Source: Casuarius casuarius | Lineage: Eukaryota; Chordata; Aves; Casuariiformes; Casuariidae | DNA: 64,000 nt | Reading direction: 5' to 3' | Assembly (NCBI GenBank): GCA_003342895.1 | Contig: PTFA01000024.1 | Location: forward strand, 3,299,052-3,363,051 | Shown: positions 12,101 to 26,495 of the stretch, piece by piece | How positions within the stretch are numbered: the first letter of the stretch is position 1 | Layout of the letters: each line of letters opens with the position of its first letter | Notes under the pieces: generated by a model | The model's input: the letters and a program-made list of their open reading frames with translations, nothing else | The model's database searches: none | Told to the model about the DNA's origin: nothing | Made by a program: the position numbers and the translations under genes

Positions 12101-15100
12101 TATTTATTCACTCCACATTAAAGAAACTCTTTTGAGTTTTTTTTAAAGAGGAATTATTCCTGGTTTTACATAGCTTCTAGTTGAACAGTGTGATAGCTCG
12201 AAGAGTGGAACGAGCATTCTTGGAAATATAAAGCTAGCTTATTTGGATTACTTCCATTGCTATTTTTGTGCCTAAGTAAATACAAGTAAGACTGGAATAT
12301 GAGTAGGAGTGATATACTAACACTTCATTAGCTACCATACACTATTTCCTTTTCCTTCCCCCAATGAATTCAATCTTAATTCTATTCTCCAGCTACAATG
12401 GAAATTTCCACAAACAATTGAAGCAAACTTTTTGAAGGTAGGATAAAATCAGCAAAATATTTAAGTACCTAGACTTTTTTTTACTTTGAACTGATAATTA
12501 AAATAAGAAAGCTGGATTACACATATGTTAAGAAGGAAAAACATAAACAGAGCAGTAGTCCTAGCAAAGCCCTGGGAAAGCCATATGGGTCTGTTTTATG
12601 GAATTCAGCTGCCTTTGAATCAGACCATCGTTAAGGCTTTGCACTTAAATGATATCATAGACCCTTGATTTCTGACTTCAACTCTATTTCAATGACTTTT
12701 ATGTTAGAAATGGATAGAAGGAAAAATTCTCAGAAGTTTTGCCACAGAAGAGGCCCATGTCAAAGTCATACCATCAGGGGATTTTGAGTGATACACATAA
12801 TATTAGTATTCTGTTGTGACAGGGGATAAGCTGAGTTAAGTTCTTGTCTATCCAAAGTGAATGACAAATCTATTCATTTCAATGGGATCAAAAGCTCATA
12901 CCTGGATTCCGTGGGGAAAGGCTAATTGGATAAGGTTCCATCACTAATCAGTTGACATGTCAGTGAAAAACTCTCTACAATCAGGCCTTGCATTGGTACT
13001 TTTCCATGAGCTGGTTTAAAAATGTGAATTGGAAAGGTCCATCATCAACCCACCAAAACAAGGTTTACCACCTTCTCTTTACATAAAAATTACATTACTT
13101 AAATGCTGTTTTTTTATATATATATACATACTTGGAGTGGTAAGTCTGTCAAAGAATCTAACAGCTTTCTCCTCTTCTTGCTGAAGACACATTCTTGACT
13201 TCTAGTGATGATGGAGGAAAGCCACTGAGCAATCAGCTGTTTTTTTATTAGATGAATCCAGTAGAATATTTCATGAGTCTTTCAGAGTACAAAGAACTCA
13301 TACGTTTGAGCACATGAATGAAATTGTAAGTCTTGCCATCTAGGAGCAATACAGATTTTTACAATTCATAAACATTTGTTTTGACTGTTCAGCAACAACA
13401 AGGCCGCTCTCAGCACATAGCCATTATTAGCAGTGTCACGAAAGTCTGTGATTTATCTGTAAGGGATGGTTTTTGTCACTTGGGGATACAACCACTCATT
13501 TGCTTGTTTTATTAATATTAAATACTTAAAATAAAACTTCAATTTCCAAGAACAACTATACACTGAAATGCCATTTCAGTCTCACTGAGATCCTCACTTG
13601 CTTGTCCTCTTTCAGGTCACGCTAGACTATAAATTTCTCTCTTGACAGGGCCAAAAAGTCATATGTGCCTGTGGAGTATTACGTAAATGCTAAAGTGATT
13701 GGATTTTTAATACCAGAAATATAAGATCTGGGGCCTGAAATTCTTCTCTTGTTAGGTTACTCATAAAATAATATATCATGCAGTTCTCCAGGGGTTTGTC
13801 CATATCTCACTGACGTTGACTAGTTGCAGAGGAATTGTTCTGTATCCTGCTTTGTTCTTGCTCTTCACAATCTTGAGGCTTCTCTTTCTTGTCACAGTGA
13901 TGTTTTAAAAAATGGAATCTGTTTCTGTTTTGCATTTTCTTTCTGTATATCTTTGTTACTGTTTGAGATTAACCACTGAAGCTGACAAATGTTTTCTGAT
14001 TTTTCTTTGAGGATGCACGATATCTATTGCATCACTGTTTTGTCAGCGGCATTCAAAGTGCACTAGTAGATGAGTGCGTGCGTGCTTCTGGCTCTTGGAT
14101 ATGAAGAGAGCTATTTGAACAGCAACAGCCAGCTCCATTGTGTTCATAGCAAACTCCACGAAGTTCCTTTCAGCTACATGTCACTTCCAGTTTATGTTAT
14201 TTGAAGATTTAACAATGATAGACGATACAAAGCTCTTTTCAAAATTCTTATTCAAGCAGGAGCTGATATGCAAACCTGGCTGCACATTATGTTTTAAGTA
14301 TGATGACTTTCTCAATAAGTGTGAAATAATTTTGATAGGCACATTTAGACATTTTTCGGACATTCAGATATTTTAATCTGTATATTAGGCACTACTGGTT
14401 ACCTAGGTGGAAAAACATAATAAACTAAACAGATCTTCTGGATGAAGAAGACACAAATGAGAGGTGCTTAGAGCTTTGCTTACACAAAATAAATATTGCA
14501 TACTTTCATATTGTTGTCAGTTTTAATTTCAGCTCCATCACCATTTCCAAAGGCTAGCAGTACTTAACTAACACAGAAACTGGCCTAACTATTCTGCAAT
14601 AACTCCCCCATGTGGGCATTCAATTTTATTATTTCATTTTCAAAGCAGCACAGTTACCTGAAATACTAATTTTGCTTTCTAGTAGAGTGGCTACACAGGC
14701 AAATTGTTCTGGAATGGCTGCACATGGAAATCTTTATCTTGGTCAGTCTCCCTGTGTAAATAAAATCTAGAGCAGCTCACCTATGCTAATCTAAGCTTTA
14801 GTATAGACAGACTGTTTTGATTTCCCCTAGATTAGGAAGGATGGTTCAAATCAGATCAGAGTGAGCTGGTTTGTCCCTCCTGGCAATAGAAGGCTAACAG
14901 TAATCTTCTCCCTGATGCAGTTGGTTGAGTCTGAGTCCTCTCAAAGCTCAGTCGACCAGCCGAACTTCACCTCGGTTCGTTTACTGAATTTAGGCAAAGC
15001 TTGTCTGCCATCGACAGCTCTGAGCATGTCTAATTAGCCTGCTCTTTGAAGTACTGGTCAGAGCTGACAGCAATCCCTTGCTAATGCTGGCAGCATTGCT

Positions 15101-18100
15101 AACACACATGGATGTGAACTGGTTTTGCAAAATTTTGCAGGATTATGGACCATCCAAAATTCTGCATAATCAGAACAACTATGAAACTTGGTAGTGGAAT
15201 CGTAATGATGTTAAATGTTTCTAAGCAGCTTGATCACACTAATTTTGATTGCTTCCCTGCTTTTTATCTGGAAATAAAAACGGTCATCTAAAGACCCAGC
15301 AGGTATTGCAGGAATAAGTGCTGATTTTTGTCTTCACTTTATCAAAGACTAAGCCTCTTCTTTAAGTGACAGATTACCAAAGCCACTAACTATGTCATGT
15401 TTCTGCTGGTTGTATCACACAGTCAAGCCACGCAGGCTATTACGTGGGCAATGAATGCAAGTTAGCGTGAAGAGGGAAAGGAAGCCTCCAGTTCGCTTCC
15501 CTCTTTGAACTGGTTGATCGAGCAATGGGCTGGAGGTAGGCAGAACGGAGGTCATTTTCAGGCTGAGTAAACAGAGCAATTTCTCACCCAGAAATCTCCC
15601 CCGTGGCAGCCGTTTGACCTACAGGGAGCTTGTCTTTTGTCTCGTCACAAAGCAAATTGTGAAATGGCCGTTCTGAGATATTTGCTTTCTTCTTAAACTC
15701 TTCTGAAAAATTGTCATACATGATGCTGGAGAGCAGCAAAGGAAACTACAGACTGAGAGGCTTCTTTGTTAGCCATTTGGGAAGAAAACTATGAGTACAA
15801 ACCCAGAGATTGTCCCGGAGGCTTTATGTGGATTAACTGATGGTTTACCAAAGGATGCTGAATGAAACAGCATGGAGTCCATGCAGAAGGGATCCTGAAG
15901 CAACACTGCCCTGATTCATCAAGGGCCCAATTGTTCACTTCTACAAAGGGAAATATTTAGAAAAGAGTCTATGAAAAAGATGGTATATATGAACATAAAT
16001 GGCAAGAGACAGAGAACAAAATGGGGAGAAAGCTTCTTTGTATGAAGCTGAGGAAGTTTATAATTACCTGCGGGTGGTGGGTGGAAGAGGAATGGGGGCA
16101 GCGAATGCAAAAACGTGACTCTTTCCCTGTTGCAGACTAGGATACAGGAATGACTTTTTGAAAATGTTTAACAATTTTTTGGAGAGATTATATTTTTAAT
16201 TTGCACTTCCTCATTTCATTGGGAAGCTGAGGTACCAAAATACCACTATAAGGGCAGTTTCTGTCCTCTTTTCAGATGGGCCAACTCCAGGAAGTCCTGG
16301 CATCTCTCTAGGCCAGGTTTTTCACAGGATTCTAGACCAATTTTCAAAACAAGCTGATTTGGAGAATTTTAAATTAATGTCAATTACTCATGTCCTTTGC
16401 TCAGGGAGAAAAAAGAAAAAAAAAAGAAAACTATTTGCTTTGTTAATCTAACAGCTTTTTGGTTTGTCTCCCTGTCCAAACTCATACCCCAAATTTCCCC
16501 TGGGACATGTCTATATAAGCTATTAGTAATGCAGTTTTTTCACTGGCATTTGTTAACGAAGAAACTGTGCTTAAAAGAAGGCCTTAGTATGTGTATGTAC
16601 ATGTTGCTATCTATCAACATATAATTTGCCTAATGAAATTTTGTATGTATACCATTCCTAAATGTAGAGCATCTTTTAAGTAAATTGATCCTTAATAAGT
16701 ACCTGTTGAAGAGAACTGAGTCTATTAACAGAAATGCTGAAATTGGAAACTTTTTAACTCTTAAGGTTTTGTTAATTTACTAAATCCAGGGTAAGAGTTC
16801 TTCATACTTTTGAGAGTAATTACTCCAGTGCATTTACACATATTCCAACACTTCCATTTTCTTGTAAGCTCATTAAATGTTGTGACTCCCATTCCAGGGG
16901 CTAAGTGAGTGTTTGAAATATCAGAATGAATACTAGGGCCAGCCCAACTGTCTGGTTATGTAGCAATGTAAAAGAATTTGACCAGTGTAACATTTTCTAT
17001 AGATAAGGTGCACAATTTATATATTTTCCTAATTAGCAGATGCATAAGACAGCTCTCCTTTCATCTGAACTAGAGCTTTTATGCATACTGTAACTATGGC
17101 TGAAAGATAACTGTTGAATAGTAGGGCTTATATTTAACATAGACTTCAGCAGCTTTACTCTAAGTTTCAAGTGCTACCTGAATTATTAAGTCAACCTGAA
17201 CCATCATATGTAATGAATTGCTGTAATTAAGTAAATAATACCCATTGCGTCTTTGTAAAATCTATCCTTCAAGGATATTAAAGGTTTTTCTAAAATTTCC
17301 GTGAATTAAATATTACAACACATAATTGAAATAGCCTGAGAAAGTAGAGACGGTGAATGTGGAAGCTGGCATGGGTTATGTATTCATACCAGCTGCTTTA
17401 CGTGACAAAGGGTGTGACTCAGAGACAAAATTCCCTAAGCAGTCCTAAACAGTTAGCGGAGAGATGCATGCCTCCACAGCCTGATTCGAAGCACTTGATT
17501 GAGATGCCTGTATGTAGCCTGTAAGTACCACAACCTTCATCTTCCATTGTGTTCATGAGTCTACCACTGCGCAAACAGGAAGACATTCCTAAATGAGTTC
17601 TCCCATTTTTCACATTTGACTCATTCTTTCATTTTTCACCTGAAGCCTGAATTTCCTCCTCTTAACATTAGAAATCACTTAAGCTAATGAGGCTTTTTAC
17701 TGCCTTGTGTACGTAAACCTGGTCTCACTGGAAGCACGTGGTGTATGGCCTCATCTTTACTTTTATTCTGCTGAGAAAGCCAATGTTATATTGACCGAAT
17801 TATACAATTTGGGATTTTTCTTTTTTGTATGGAAAAACATAATACAAGTTTTGCATGTGTTACTACCAGTCCCAGGAACACCTCATGTGGAAATAGACTT
17901 TCAGCTAGGAAAGTCCACAGGAGCTCTACTCAGTGCTTAACAAATTCTCTCTCTCTCTTTAAATTCCCCAGCTTCTCTAGTGCTTTAGAATATTAAATTG
18001 CATTTGCCCCTTTCATACTGAGGTATTGAACAAAGTCAGTATCTGCAGATATGGAAATCAAAGGCAGAGGATCATGTGCTAAAAAAGCAAAGACAACTTC

Positions 18101-21100
18101 TAACTATAGTACTGGGTTCTGTAGTCAGCAACACACAAGCAGGCAATAGGACTAAGCATCACTTCTTGCTGCCTTTAAGTGCCATGTTTAGGTGCTCGAG
18201 TACCACATATGTCTGTATTTATTGGTGCAGCTTTCAGCATAAGTGCAGATTAAATCCCAGATACTCTGTCCTAAATCCATAGAAAGATGCCTTAATTGCT
18301 CCATTACCTCACAGCTTTGTGCTAAAAATACACTGGCAAATATGTTTTAGCTGCGCTATGCAGAAACATACCAATATGTTCCCTGCGTTACAGGAAGATT
18401 AAATGTCTGGAGAGTGTGACAGACTTCTGGGAACAACAAATTAAAAAATAAGAAAAGGAGCATGTCATGCTGCTCCCACTGCTGTCAATGGGAGGTCCCT
18501 GCACACTGCAGAACAAGACACTGATTTTCTGTTTCCAAATTATGTGCGTGTTAATTTCTTCCCTTTCAGCTGGACTGTCAAAGACAGGGAAAACCAGATA
18601 CTGGTGTCATTTTAGTGTCAGTTTTCTCAGGAAGCTTATTTATTCATGCACTCTCATCCCGAAGTGTACAAAATAACCCAGTATGAGTCAGTTTTTAAAT
18701 CCAGAGGGTACTATTCCAGTTATTGGTTCTGACCTCTTCAGTAACCCAGACTGTCAAATTTTACTGACTAATTTGTGAACCAGTCCTCAAAACTTACTCC
18801 CAAGCTTGTGTTTGTACTACCTAGCATCTGACAAGATAGATGCTGTGAATGGCATTATTAACACCATCCACATTTTTGTTACAGGTACCTGTTTTCACAG
18901 CTGAAGCTAATAGCCAGAAATTGTTGTTTGATATGTACCTACACATGTTAGAAAGCATCTCTTATTTGGCAAAGAAGAGTGTATTGATCCAATGACATGA
19001 CAGCTGCACAGATAAGCTTAAAAGTGTCAGGAGTAAAAATAAATGACCTAATCAGCCACCACATGAAATGGGACAAAATGAAGGTGAGCACAACCCGATT
19101 ATCACCCTAATTTTAACACCAACCTATTGCAAAGCAAAACTGAACATTCTCCATTGCAGGATAATGCAATGAGTGTCCTTACCACTAAAGGCAACTGTGT
19201 ATGACCTTAAAGACAATTTTACCAAAAAAAAAAGAGCATCAGCTTTTTTTTTTTGTAGTTACCGGTATCAGTCCGTTGTGACTTTGTCTCAGCCAACACA
19301 AATAGATTCTTCCCACTGTTTGACTGGCCAATTAATCCTTTTCAGTAAAAGGGAGTATTTGTTATTTTAACACTGTTCAATTTGGCTGAGGCTGAGCAGT
19401 ATAATACAGTCTTACTTAGGTATAGTTTTGGACATTATGTCAGATGGCTTTTCACTCTTTATGTGTATTTCTAAGTACATTCACTTCTCATGAACCTCCT
19501 TTTCACTGCACCAGAAAAGTCAAGCTTGAAATGGATACGTGATACGCATACAATAAACACAGTCCTTGGTATTATTTTGTTGGAAGTCATGTGCCCTGCG
19601 GTGCACTCTTTCAGAGGATTTTTATCAGTGTAAAGAGACAACTCACAGCTCCTGCTGTTTCACAGTACACTATTTTCCTTTGCTCTCCCTAAGTCATTGG
19701 CTGAGTTGAACTACACTGAAGAATAACATAGCTAAAACTGGCAAGAGCAATCTATTATAACTGATCTTAATCACAAATCACAAACTTCATGCCACAACCT
19801 TCTCACAGTCAATGTAGGAAAAGATCATTTTAAATATGTTGAAGGGATGGTAAGCCATAAAACAGACAGAAGTCATTTCAGTTGGCTGGGAATTTAAAGA
19901 GAGTCCCGCTATGCTCTGTGCCCAAAAGAGAAAGATTTAATGATTTCCAAAACAGATCTGCCAGGTCCAGCTAAACTATTAATTCCTATGATTTTACACA
20001 TCTGTCTGCAAAGTACCAAATGAAATGTCAAAAGCAAGTTATTTGCACTTGTTTGATTCCAAACAGGTATTATATCTGTAGTCAGAGACAAACGAGTCTG
20101 GAGAAAGCTAAAGAGTGAAATTGGTTATATAACTATGTTCTGCAAAGTAACAATCCCATCAGGCATTAAGCATTTTCCATTGCCCCAGTAAATTTCATTT
20201 TGTTTCTGAAACTTTTGCTGTTTTCCATGAAGATCTGTTCTAAATGTAGAATTCCTTTTCTTGTTGCCCCAGCTGAGGATCAGCAAATTACCACCAGCTA
20301 ATTCAATATTATGCATCAGATTAATTACTCTATTGGAAACATGAGTGTAACTATTGCTTTTGAAAGGCAAGGACATGATCAAGCAGCTGAAGATTTTTTT
20401 TAATATTTGGACTTTGATGATCTAGGCCTGAAAGTACAAAGCTGCTGGCTCTCCTGACTGGGGATATATATAAAGGACATATAAAGGTGCATATAAAGGA
20501 CACTCTGATTTATATTCCCTCTTAAATAAGATGACATCAACCTCAACCAGTCACAGAGGCTGATACTTCATCTGTGGTACTGGATTATTCCACAAGTGTT
20601 GACAAGTCACAGATGTCTTGTTTCTTTGGAAAGTCTCCCAGAAAATACTCCCAGTACTGTCCAGCACCACTATTATTACATTCCTTTCTGCTTCCTTATT
20701 TTATATATTTCTCCCACTCACTACATGTAAAATCATAACTGTATTGATTGTCGTTACTCGGTTATTTGCAACGAATAATCAGTCACACACAGTGTACATC
20801 CAATTTCAAAGGAAACCTCGAGGCCACTTTGCTTGATAGACAGCAGGCTGTCTGTTGCTCAGCAATGAACTCAAGTGCCCAATTAAACTAGTAGATTCTA
20901 TAGCGATTTCAAGTTGGTAAACCACCTTTTAGGTAGAAATAATGTCAGAAATTATTCATAAAAATGATGCCAGAGTCAAGTGTAACAAAAATACCTTTTA
21001 AATAGTTTTATATCTCAGTGACTATAGTTATGCCTCAAGTATTTTAAGATGATCTGGTTACGTTTCCTCAATACATAAACAGTTTGTTTATGTCTTTTCC

Positions 21101-23961
21101 AAATCCACTTCTCTGCTTGCTCTTGGTTTAACTGCAAAGAAATAAATCAAAATTTCCTAGCCACCTCTATAGTCATCTATTTGGAAAAGTTTAGCAACAG
21201 CTACCACTAAAGTGACAATACCCAGCAGTCATCACTTCAATTAACTAAACACGGCTGTGTTAGGACAAAGCAGAGTCTCTGATGAAGGATATAAAGCAGA
21301 TCCTTACTAGAGTTTTCACAGGGAGAATGTGGCTACTCTCAAACTTGCATACCTCTGAAAGAAGTATTTAATCTTACTCAGATCATCTAATAGTGAAACG
21401 TTATCAAATTCTCTGTCTGATTACAAGTTACAGAGCTGTACTATTTGTCTAGCTATAATAATAGTCTGGGAATCATCGCACTTAATTTTAGGCATCAACA
21501 GCTGGGCGACAGTCTAAACTTCTTCCGTGGCCAATGGAGACTGACAAGAGCCTTCAGAGGGCAATTTATCATCAACCTAGACCTGCATTTTTGGACAAGA
21601 TAAATTGTGTTTCCAGGGTGGCTATCTCTTTCTATCGCTACAGAGGAAAAGTTAGACACCTAACTTTTAGACAGTTAATGCTCATAAGACAAATGCCACC
21701 TACAATAAACAGTTTGTTTACAGGAGTCTGCAGTGGTTTATGAAACAGTCTGAAAGCAATTAAAAAAAATTGCTTGTGTATATTTTTAGTTCATATTAAT
21801 ACTTTCTGTCACCTCTTTGAAATACCCGGGGAAAAGAAAGTCTGCTTTTCTATACATTCTTTTTATTTTTCCTGTAACCGCTACACTGATTTAAAGAAAA
21901 AAATCTGAAAGAATCTGTAACATGAGCTTACAACAGGACCATGAAAGTAAAAAATGTAAGGACATTTTTTTTTAATGCTAAGAAATGTAACAGAGATCAT
22001 ACATTATACATACCTTTCTTTTCCCCTCCACTTTCAAGGTGCCATTAAGATGCTTGAAGCATTTATTTTCATTGCTGGAACTCTCTTGGATTCCCAGAGT
22101 GTTTGCTCTCAAGTTTCTCTTTTCCTGAAAAAGCAGTCTGGATTTTGTTAAAGCCTATAAATAGCAGTAAAGAATATGGTATTTTAATGAATTTCAGAGT
22201 GTGGGATTTTACATATTTTCAGAACTGGAGAGCAAGGAAGGAAATAAATCACATGTATAACAGCGCCTAATGGATAAAATAGGCATGCCCGATACCTGAT
22301 GGTTCACAGCTACACGCATGTCATCCTGTCCCCCTCCAGCTAAGGGCAGGAGCATTATGCTACAAAAGTCTTGCTTACTCTTTGGTCCCAGCATTTGTGC
22401 TCTTGGCAGCACAGTGCCCAACATCATCCATGGGCCTGGTTGGCATAGGGTGGGCTATCGTAGCACTCCTTTTCCTAAGAGGTGAAAAAGATGAATGTAA
22501 ATCCCTGCAGCTGAGGACAGTTTACAGGCCAGGTTTCCTGCATGCTGAATGAGTGTTCCTGCCAGTGGGTAAGTGAATAAGAATTAAGATCTATAACTAG
22601 TACTCAGCAGTAGTTGAATCCCATATATGCCCCATTTAAAACCCCCAAGCTGCCTTTCCAGGTGCTATGTTTCATTTCTTCCATACTTTTGAATTTTAAA
22701 AAATAATTTATTAATAAGATTTAATCTTGTAACTATTTTCTTTTTTAAAATACATGTTTTCACTTCTGTGGAATGTGTGTCATAATCTTCAAAATGTGCA
22801 CAGTGACGCAGGTTTTTAAAATCACTGTCTCCTTGTGAATTTCAAGGCTACTAATCTTATCTTCCTGAACACATATCTATCTATACTTTTCACAGACTGT
22901 AAATCATGGTCATGATTAACCTTTGGTGCCAGAAATACTGATTCTTTTTTTCTTCTTTTAACATTCCTGTGATTTAAATTTTTCTTTGACAAAAAATATT
23001 ACAGAGGTTACATAAAGCAAAGCGATTTTTCATCCTCATTAAAAAGGTTTTTTGTTTGTTTTTAAGGACAGATTTTAAAGACAGAAATGTGGCAGATAAT
23101 TACATGTGCAAGAAACAGGCATAACTGGCCAATTTTTGCAAACAATTGAGATCACATATTAACCACTTCCCCCCTTTCAGATGTGCAAGTTCAAGTGCTA
23201 ACTGAAAAATTCAAGTCTTTTTTCTAACCATTAAAATAGTTACAAAAATTACCCTGTAAGAAATCTCAGGCTAAATAATAATGGAGCAAGCATCCTTAGT
23301 TGCTTTTCCAAATTAAAATTCTTTGGGCCATATTCTTAAAGTGCCCAACATCCGTCAGCCACATTTCTGAACAGGGTCACACAAGAGCTGGTCAGTCCTG
23401 CAGCCAGTTCCACACTAAGTCAGGTGGAGTTTAGAGCAGCGAGGCCAAACAGTCTGGTAACAGTCCTACAGCCTTGGGAAACACAGAGCAGAGTTACAGC
23501 CCCTCCTGCCAGCTATTCCATGCCAAGCTATGGGATCAGCACCTACCCTTGTTTTCTGGATAGCACCAACATGCATACTCATAACTGTCATACCTACAGT
23601 GTGAATTTCTGTAGCAGAAACGATGTTGAGAAATGCTTCATCTTTGACCAAGAGATTCTAGACGAAGGGAACTCATAGGGGAAGAATTGATCTTGCTGAT
23701 GGGATTCATGTAACTTAGCAGAAATATCTACACTGAAGATGGCTACATCTGATGTCTAGATCAGGGTCCCCCTTACATGGAGAGATACAGGACCTCCTAG
23801 GGCATGATTCCTCTCATCCTCAAGTAGACATTAAAGCAGTACTTCTGAGTCATGCTCTGTTTTCCCCTGACTGGTGTGACTTCCTTAGACTTAGATGTCT
23901 ACATGGAAAATGTTTACAATTAGGTGAGATGAATTCCAGCATCTGTCTCTGAAGATAAATC

Positions 23962-24016
23962 CCATGGGACTGATCCAAAGTCCACTGAAGTCAATGGGAG
24001 GCTGTTTGTTGACTTC
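23962..24016. repeat. ancient palindromic amniote repeat copy
   Basis: The core is CTGATCCAAAGTCCACTGAA then GTCAATGGGAGG, followed by TTGACTTC. The arms GAAGTCAA (23987-23994) and TTGACTTC (24009-24016) are perfect inverted repeats. Short palindromic elements built on a 'tgaagtcaatggga' core are abundant in turtle, crocodile and bird DNA and look MITE-like. Family name not assigned. Confidence 0.55.
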
Positions 24017-26442
24017 TCTCTGTAAGAGATCATTCCTGAAAGATCATTAGTGCACGATATACTGTAATAGAGCATGTGTGTAGGATTTCTTGAGCTTAGC
24101 TGCCATGCTTTCTCAGTATAGTGACACAAATATGGGAAAGCATTAGCGACATAAAATCAGCATTTTCTCACATTAGTCGTTGGACATACGTTTGGGTATT
24201 GGCCATTTTCCTTTCAGCTCTTGATTTAGTAAGAGAAAAACAACTAAACCAACCTTTCTTATTTAGTAAGGAAAATATTTTTTAAATATGTGGAAACCTT
24301 TTAAAAATTCCAAGAAAGGTTTGACTGAGGTAAGCCATGTAGAGGCTGGCCTCCAAAGAATGCGCTTGGCAGGAATGTGCCACTCGGACTTTTCCCTGAA
24401 AAGAGGTATCAACCCATTTAAAAAGCAGCACTCACTTGTATTTTCAGTAATGTTACAAATGGCTTTGTGTCAATGATATCCTTATGGCTCTTGGGTCACA
24501 CAGAGCATACGAGGTCAAGGTTTCAATTGAGAACAACAAATGTTTTCCATACCCAAGAGAGTCCTGAAAACCTGGCATGTTCAGAACTTTATGAAGAGGT
24601 CAAGAAAGTGCATGCAAGTACCAGCCAAAAGAAAGTCTTTTTTTCCATTCCAAAACAGTGACTATTTTGAATGGTCAGATGTTCTTCCCACGGAGGGAGA
24701 GTTATTGAGGATTTTCACACATTTCAACTGCAGAGTGTTTTATCAACTACAGTAAATATTATGAAATTCCAAGCTGTTGGGAGAAAATGATCAAAGCAGG
24801 TCAGCTCAAAATTCTAGCTGGTGTTTCATCATTTAATTACGAAAGAATCCATATCTGTGAGAAATGAAAGCTGTTTATATGGAAATATAGTCATGTTCCC
24901 TCCTGACACTGCTACAACCCTTCTGAGATTTTGAAGCTATGTCATTAGAGGCTCATCTATAGCTACCTGCAAAATTGTGGTGTGCTCCAGTCATGGATGA
25001 TGTGGTTCTAATATTGCCTGTAACGAATCTCTCTAAGGCCTTTACAACCAGACGGAATATTTGCTGGGAAAAAACTTTGTTTTATCTTGATAATTGAAGA
25101 TCGTATGTGAAATAGCTATTAACTGTAAATAAAACCTCTTTTTTCCAATTCTCCATGCCCAATGGCAGACTTCTTCAATTGCATTTCAAGATTGCTACAA
25201 CCAATATTAACTACTGTAAATCTGCCTTTATATTAATTATTGCTCATTACTGAACACCAAAGGCCATATTTTCAATTGCGTGACTTGAAAGTTTCATGCA
25301 TATGCTCTGATTTTAGTTAAAAATCTTAGAGGGGGTATAAAAGTTGTACAGTTGGTCGTGAAACATGATTTTATTAGCTAATGTTTCTGCAGTGTTGAAT
25401 TTTAATGTGAAATGATAAGATGCAGACACTGAATAATATATGACAAACATGTCGAGTATCAGCTACAAATATAGACCAATAAATCATTAAATATCTTAGG
25501 TGTAAGATTAGTAACACTGTAGAATCTTAATACTAAAAATGAAAGTCTCATACACCAAAAAAGGTAAGAATAGAAAAAAAGCAACAGAAAAAGTACTTAC
25601 TGAGGAAAATTCTGCACTGGTTAGAATACAAATGTAGCTTCTAAACTAAAACAGGCTTAATACTTCAGAGTAACACTTTTTGCTTGCTTGGTTGGTTTTT
25701 GAGAGAAACAAGGTTTCCAAAATAAGGTATGACATAAGGTTCTCCCCAAAAATCTTTCGACTTTCATTTAAAAATGACAAACTTTTTGATAAAAAGTCAA
25801 CCTTCTCCAAAAACAGGAAAAATCGGCTTTCTTTTCCTAATAATCCTAACTTTTTAAAAATTATAGCCTAAATTAAGCCTTTTTATATTTCTACAGGTTA
25901 TAACATAATAAATGCTACAGTCAATTAAGTGAACAGCTTCTTATTGTTTTTCACTGTGACTTTTTTTCTGAAACAAAACAAGAGAACTACTTGAAGCTCC
26001 CTTAAATATCCAGTAACAATGTGATCTTACAAATGTCAGTATGATTTAACAATAATTAGGACAAACCAGTAAGAAAGATAGTTTTGCACTGTCAAAGAAA
26101 CAGTGCAGCTAGTTTAATTTTTCCAAAACTGCCAGTGACTGAACTTTAAAATAATTTTTACAAGGTTTTAAGGATAACAAAAGTTGAAAGGAACTAAAGC
26201 ACAAAGTAATAACTAGTATTATTCATTTTGACTGAGGTAGCTTTGTTAAAATTCAGGGTCTTGTGGATTATTATGGTAAGAATAAGTGATAGGTATGTTA
26301 GATGCAAATCTGCCTCTTTGCAAAAATGTACAAAATCGTATTTACCTGAGCATGGGAGGTGTCAAAAAATCACAGACAGTTTCCCCACTTGCATCTCCAG
26401 ACCTCTCTCAGCCAGCACCAAGAGGTAAAAATCCCAGCTGTG

Positions 26443-26495
26443 TTGAGATCAATGGCAAAAGCCAGAATTGACTCCAGTGGGGCTAGGATTTCATC
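26443..26495. repeat. ancient palindromic amniote repeat copy (diverged)
   Basis: GATCAATGGCAAAAGCCAGA, then ATTGACTCCAGTGGGGCTAG and GATTTCAT. These match the right half of the same 'tcaatggcaaaactcccattgacttcaatggggccaggatttca' type of element, with substitutions. Confidence 0.55.

Larger units (their letters stand above)
5920..23961. other. gene desert, mostly unrecognised
   Basis: About 18 kb with no exon I can support. It contains the short repeat remnants listed at 6426 and 9008, TATA-like triplets at 20468-20499, and two forkhead-like palindromes at 21074 and 21705. Scattered 'tcaatggga' words (12877, 18485) suggest further decayed palindromic repeats. Confidence 0.55.

Noticed and set aside
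15469..15513. Competing short hairpins (CCAGTTC/GAACTGG and AAGAGGGA/TCCCTCTT)
   Set aside because: Arms of 7-8 bp with long loops are common by chance; no microRNA-type precursor is formed.
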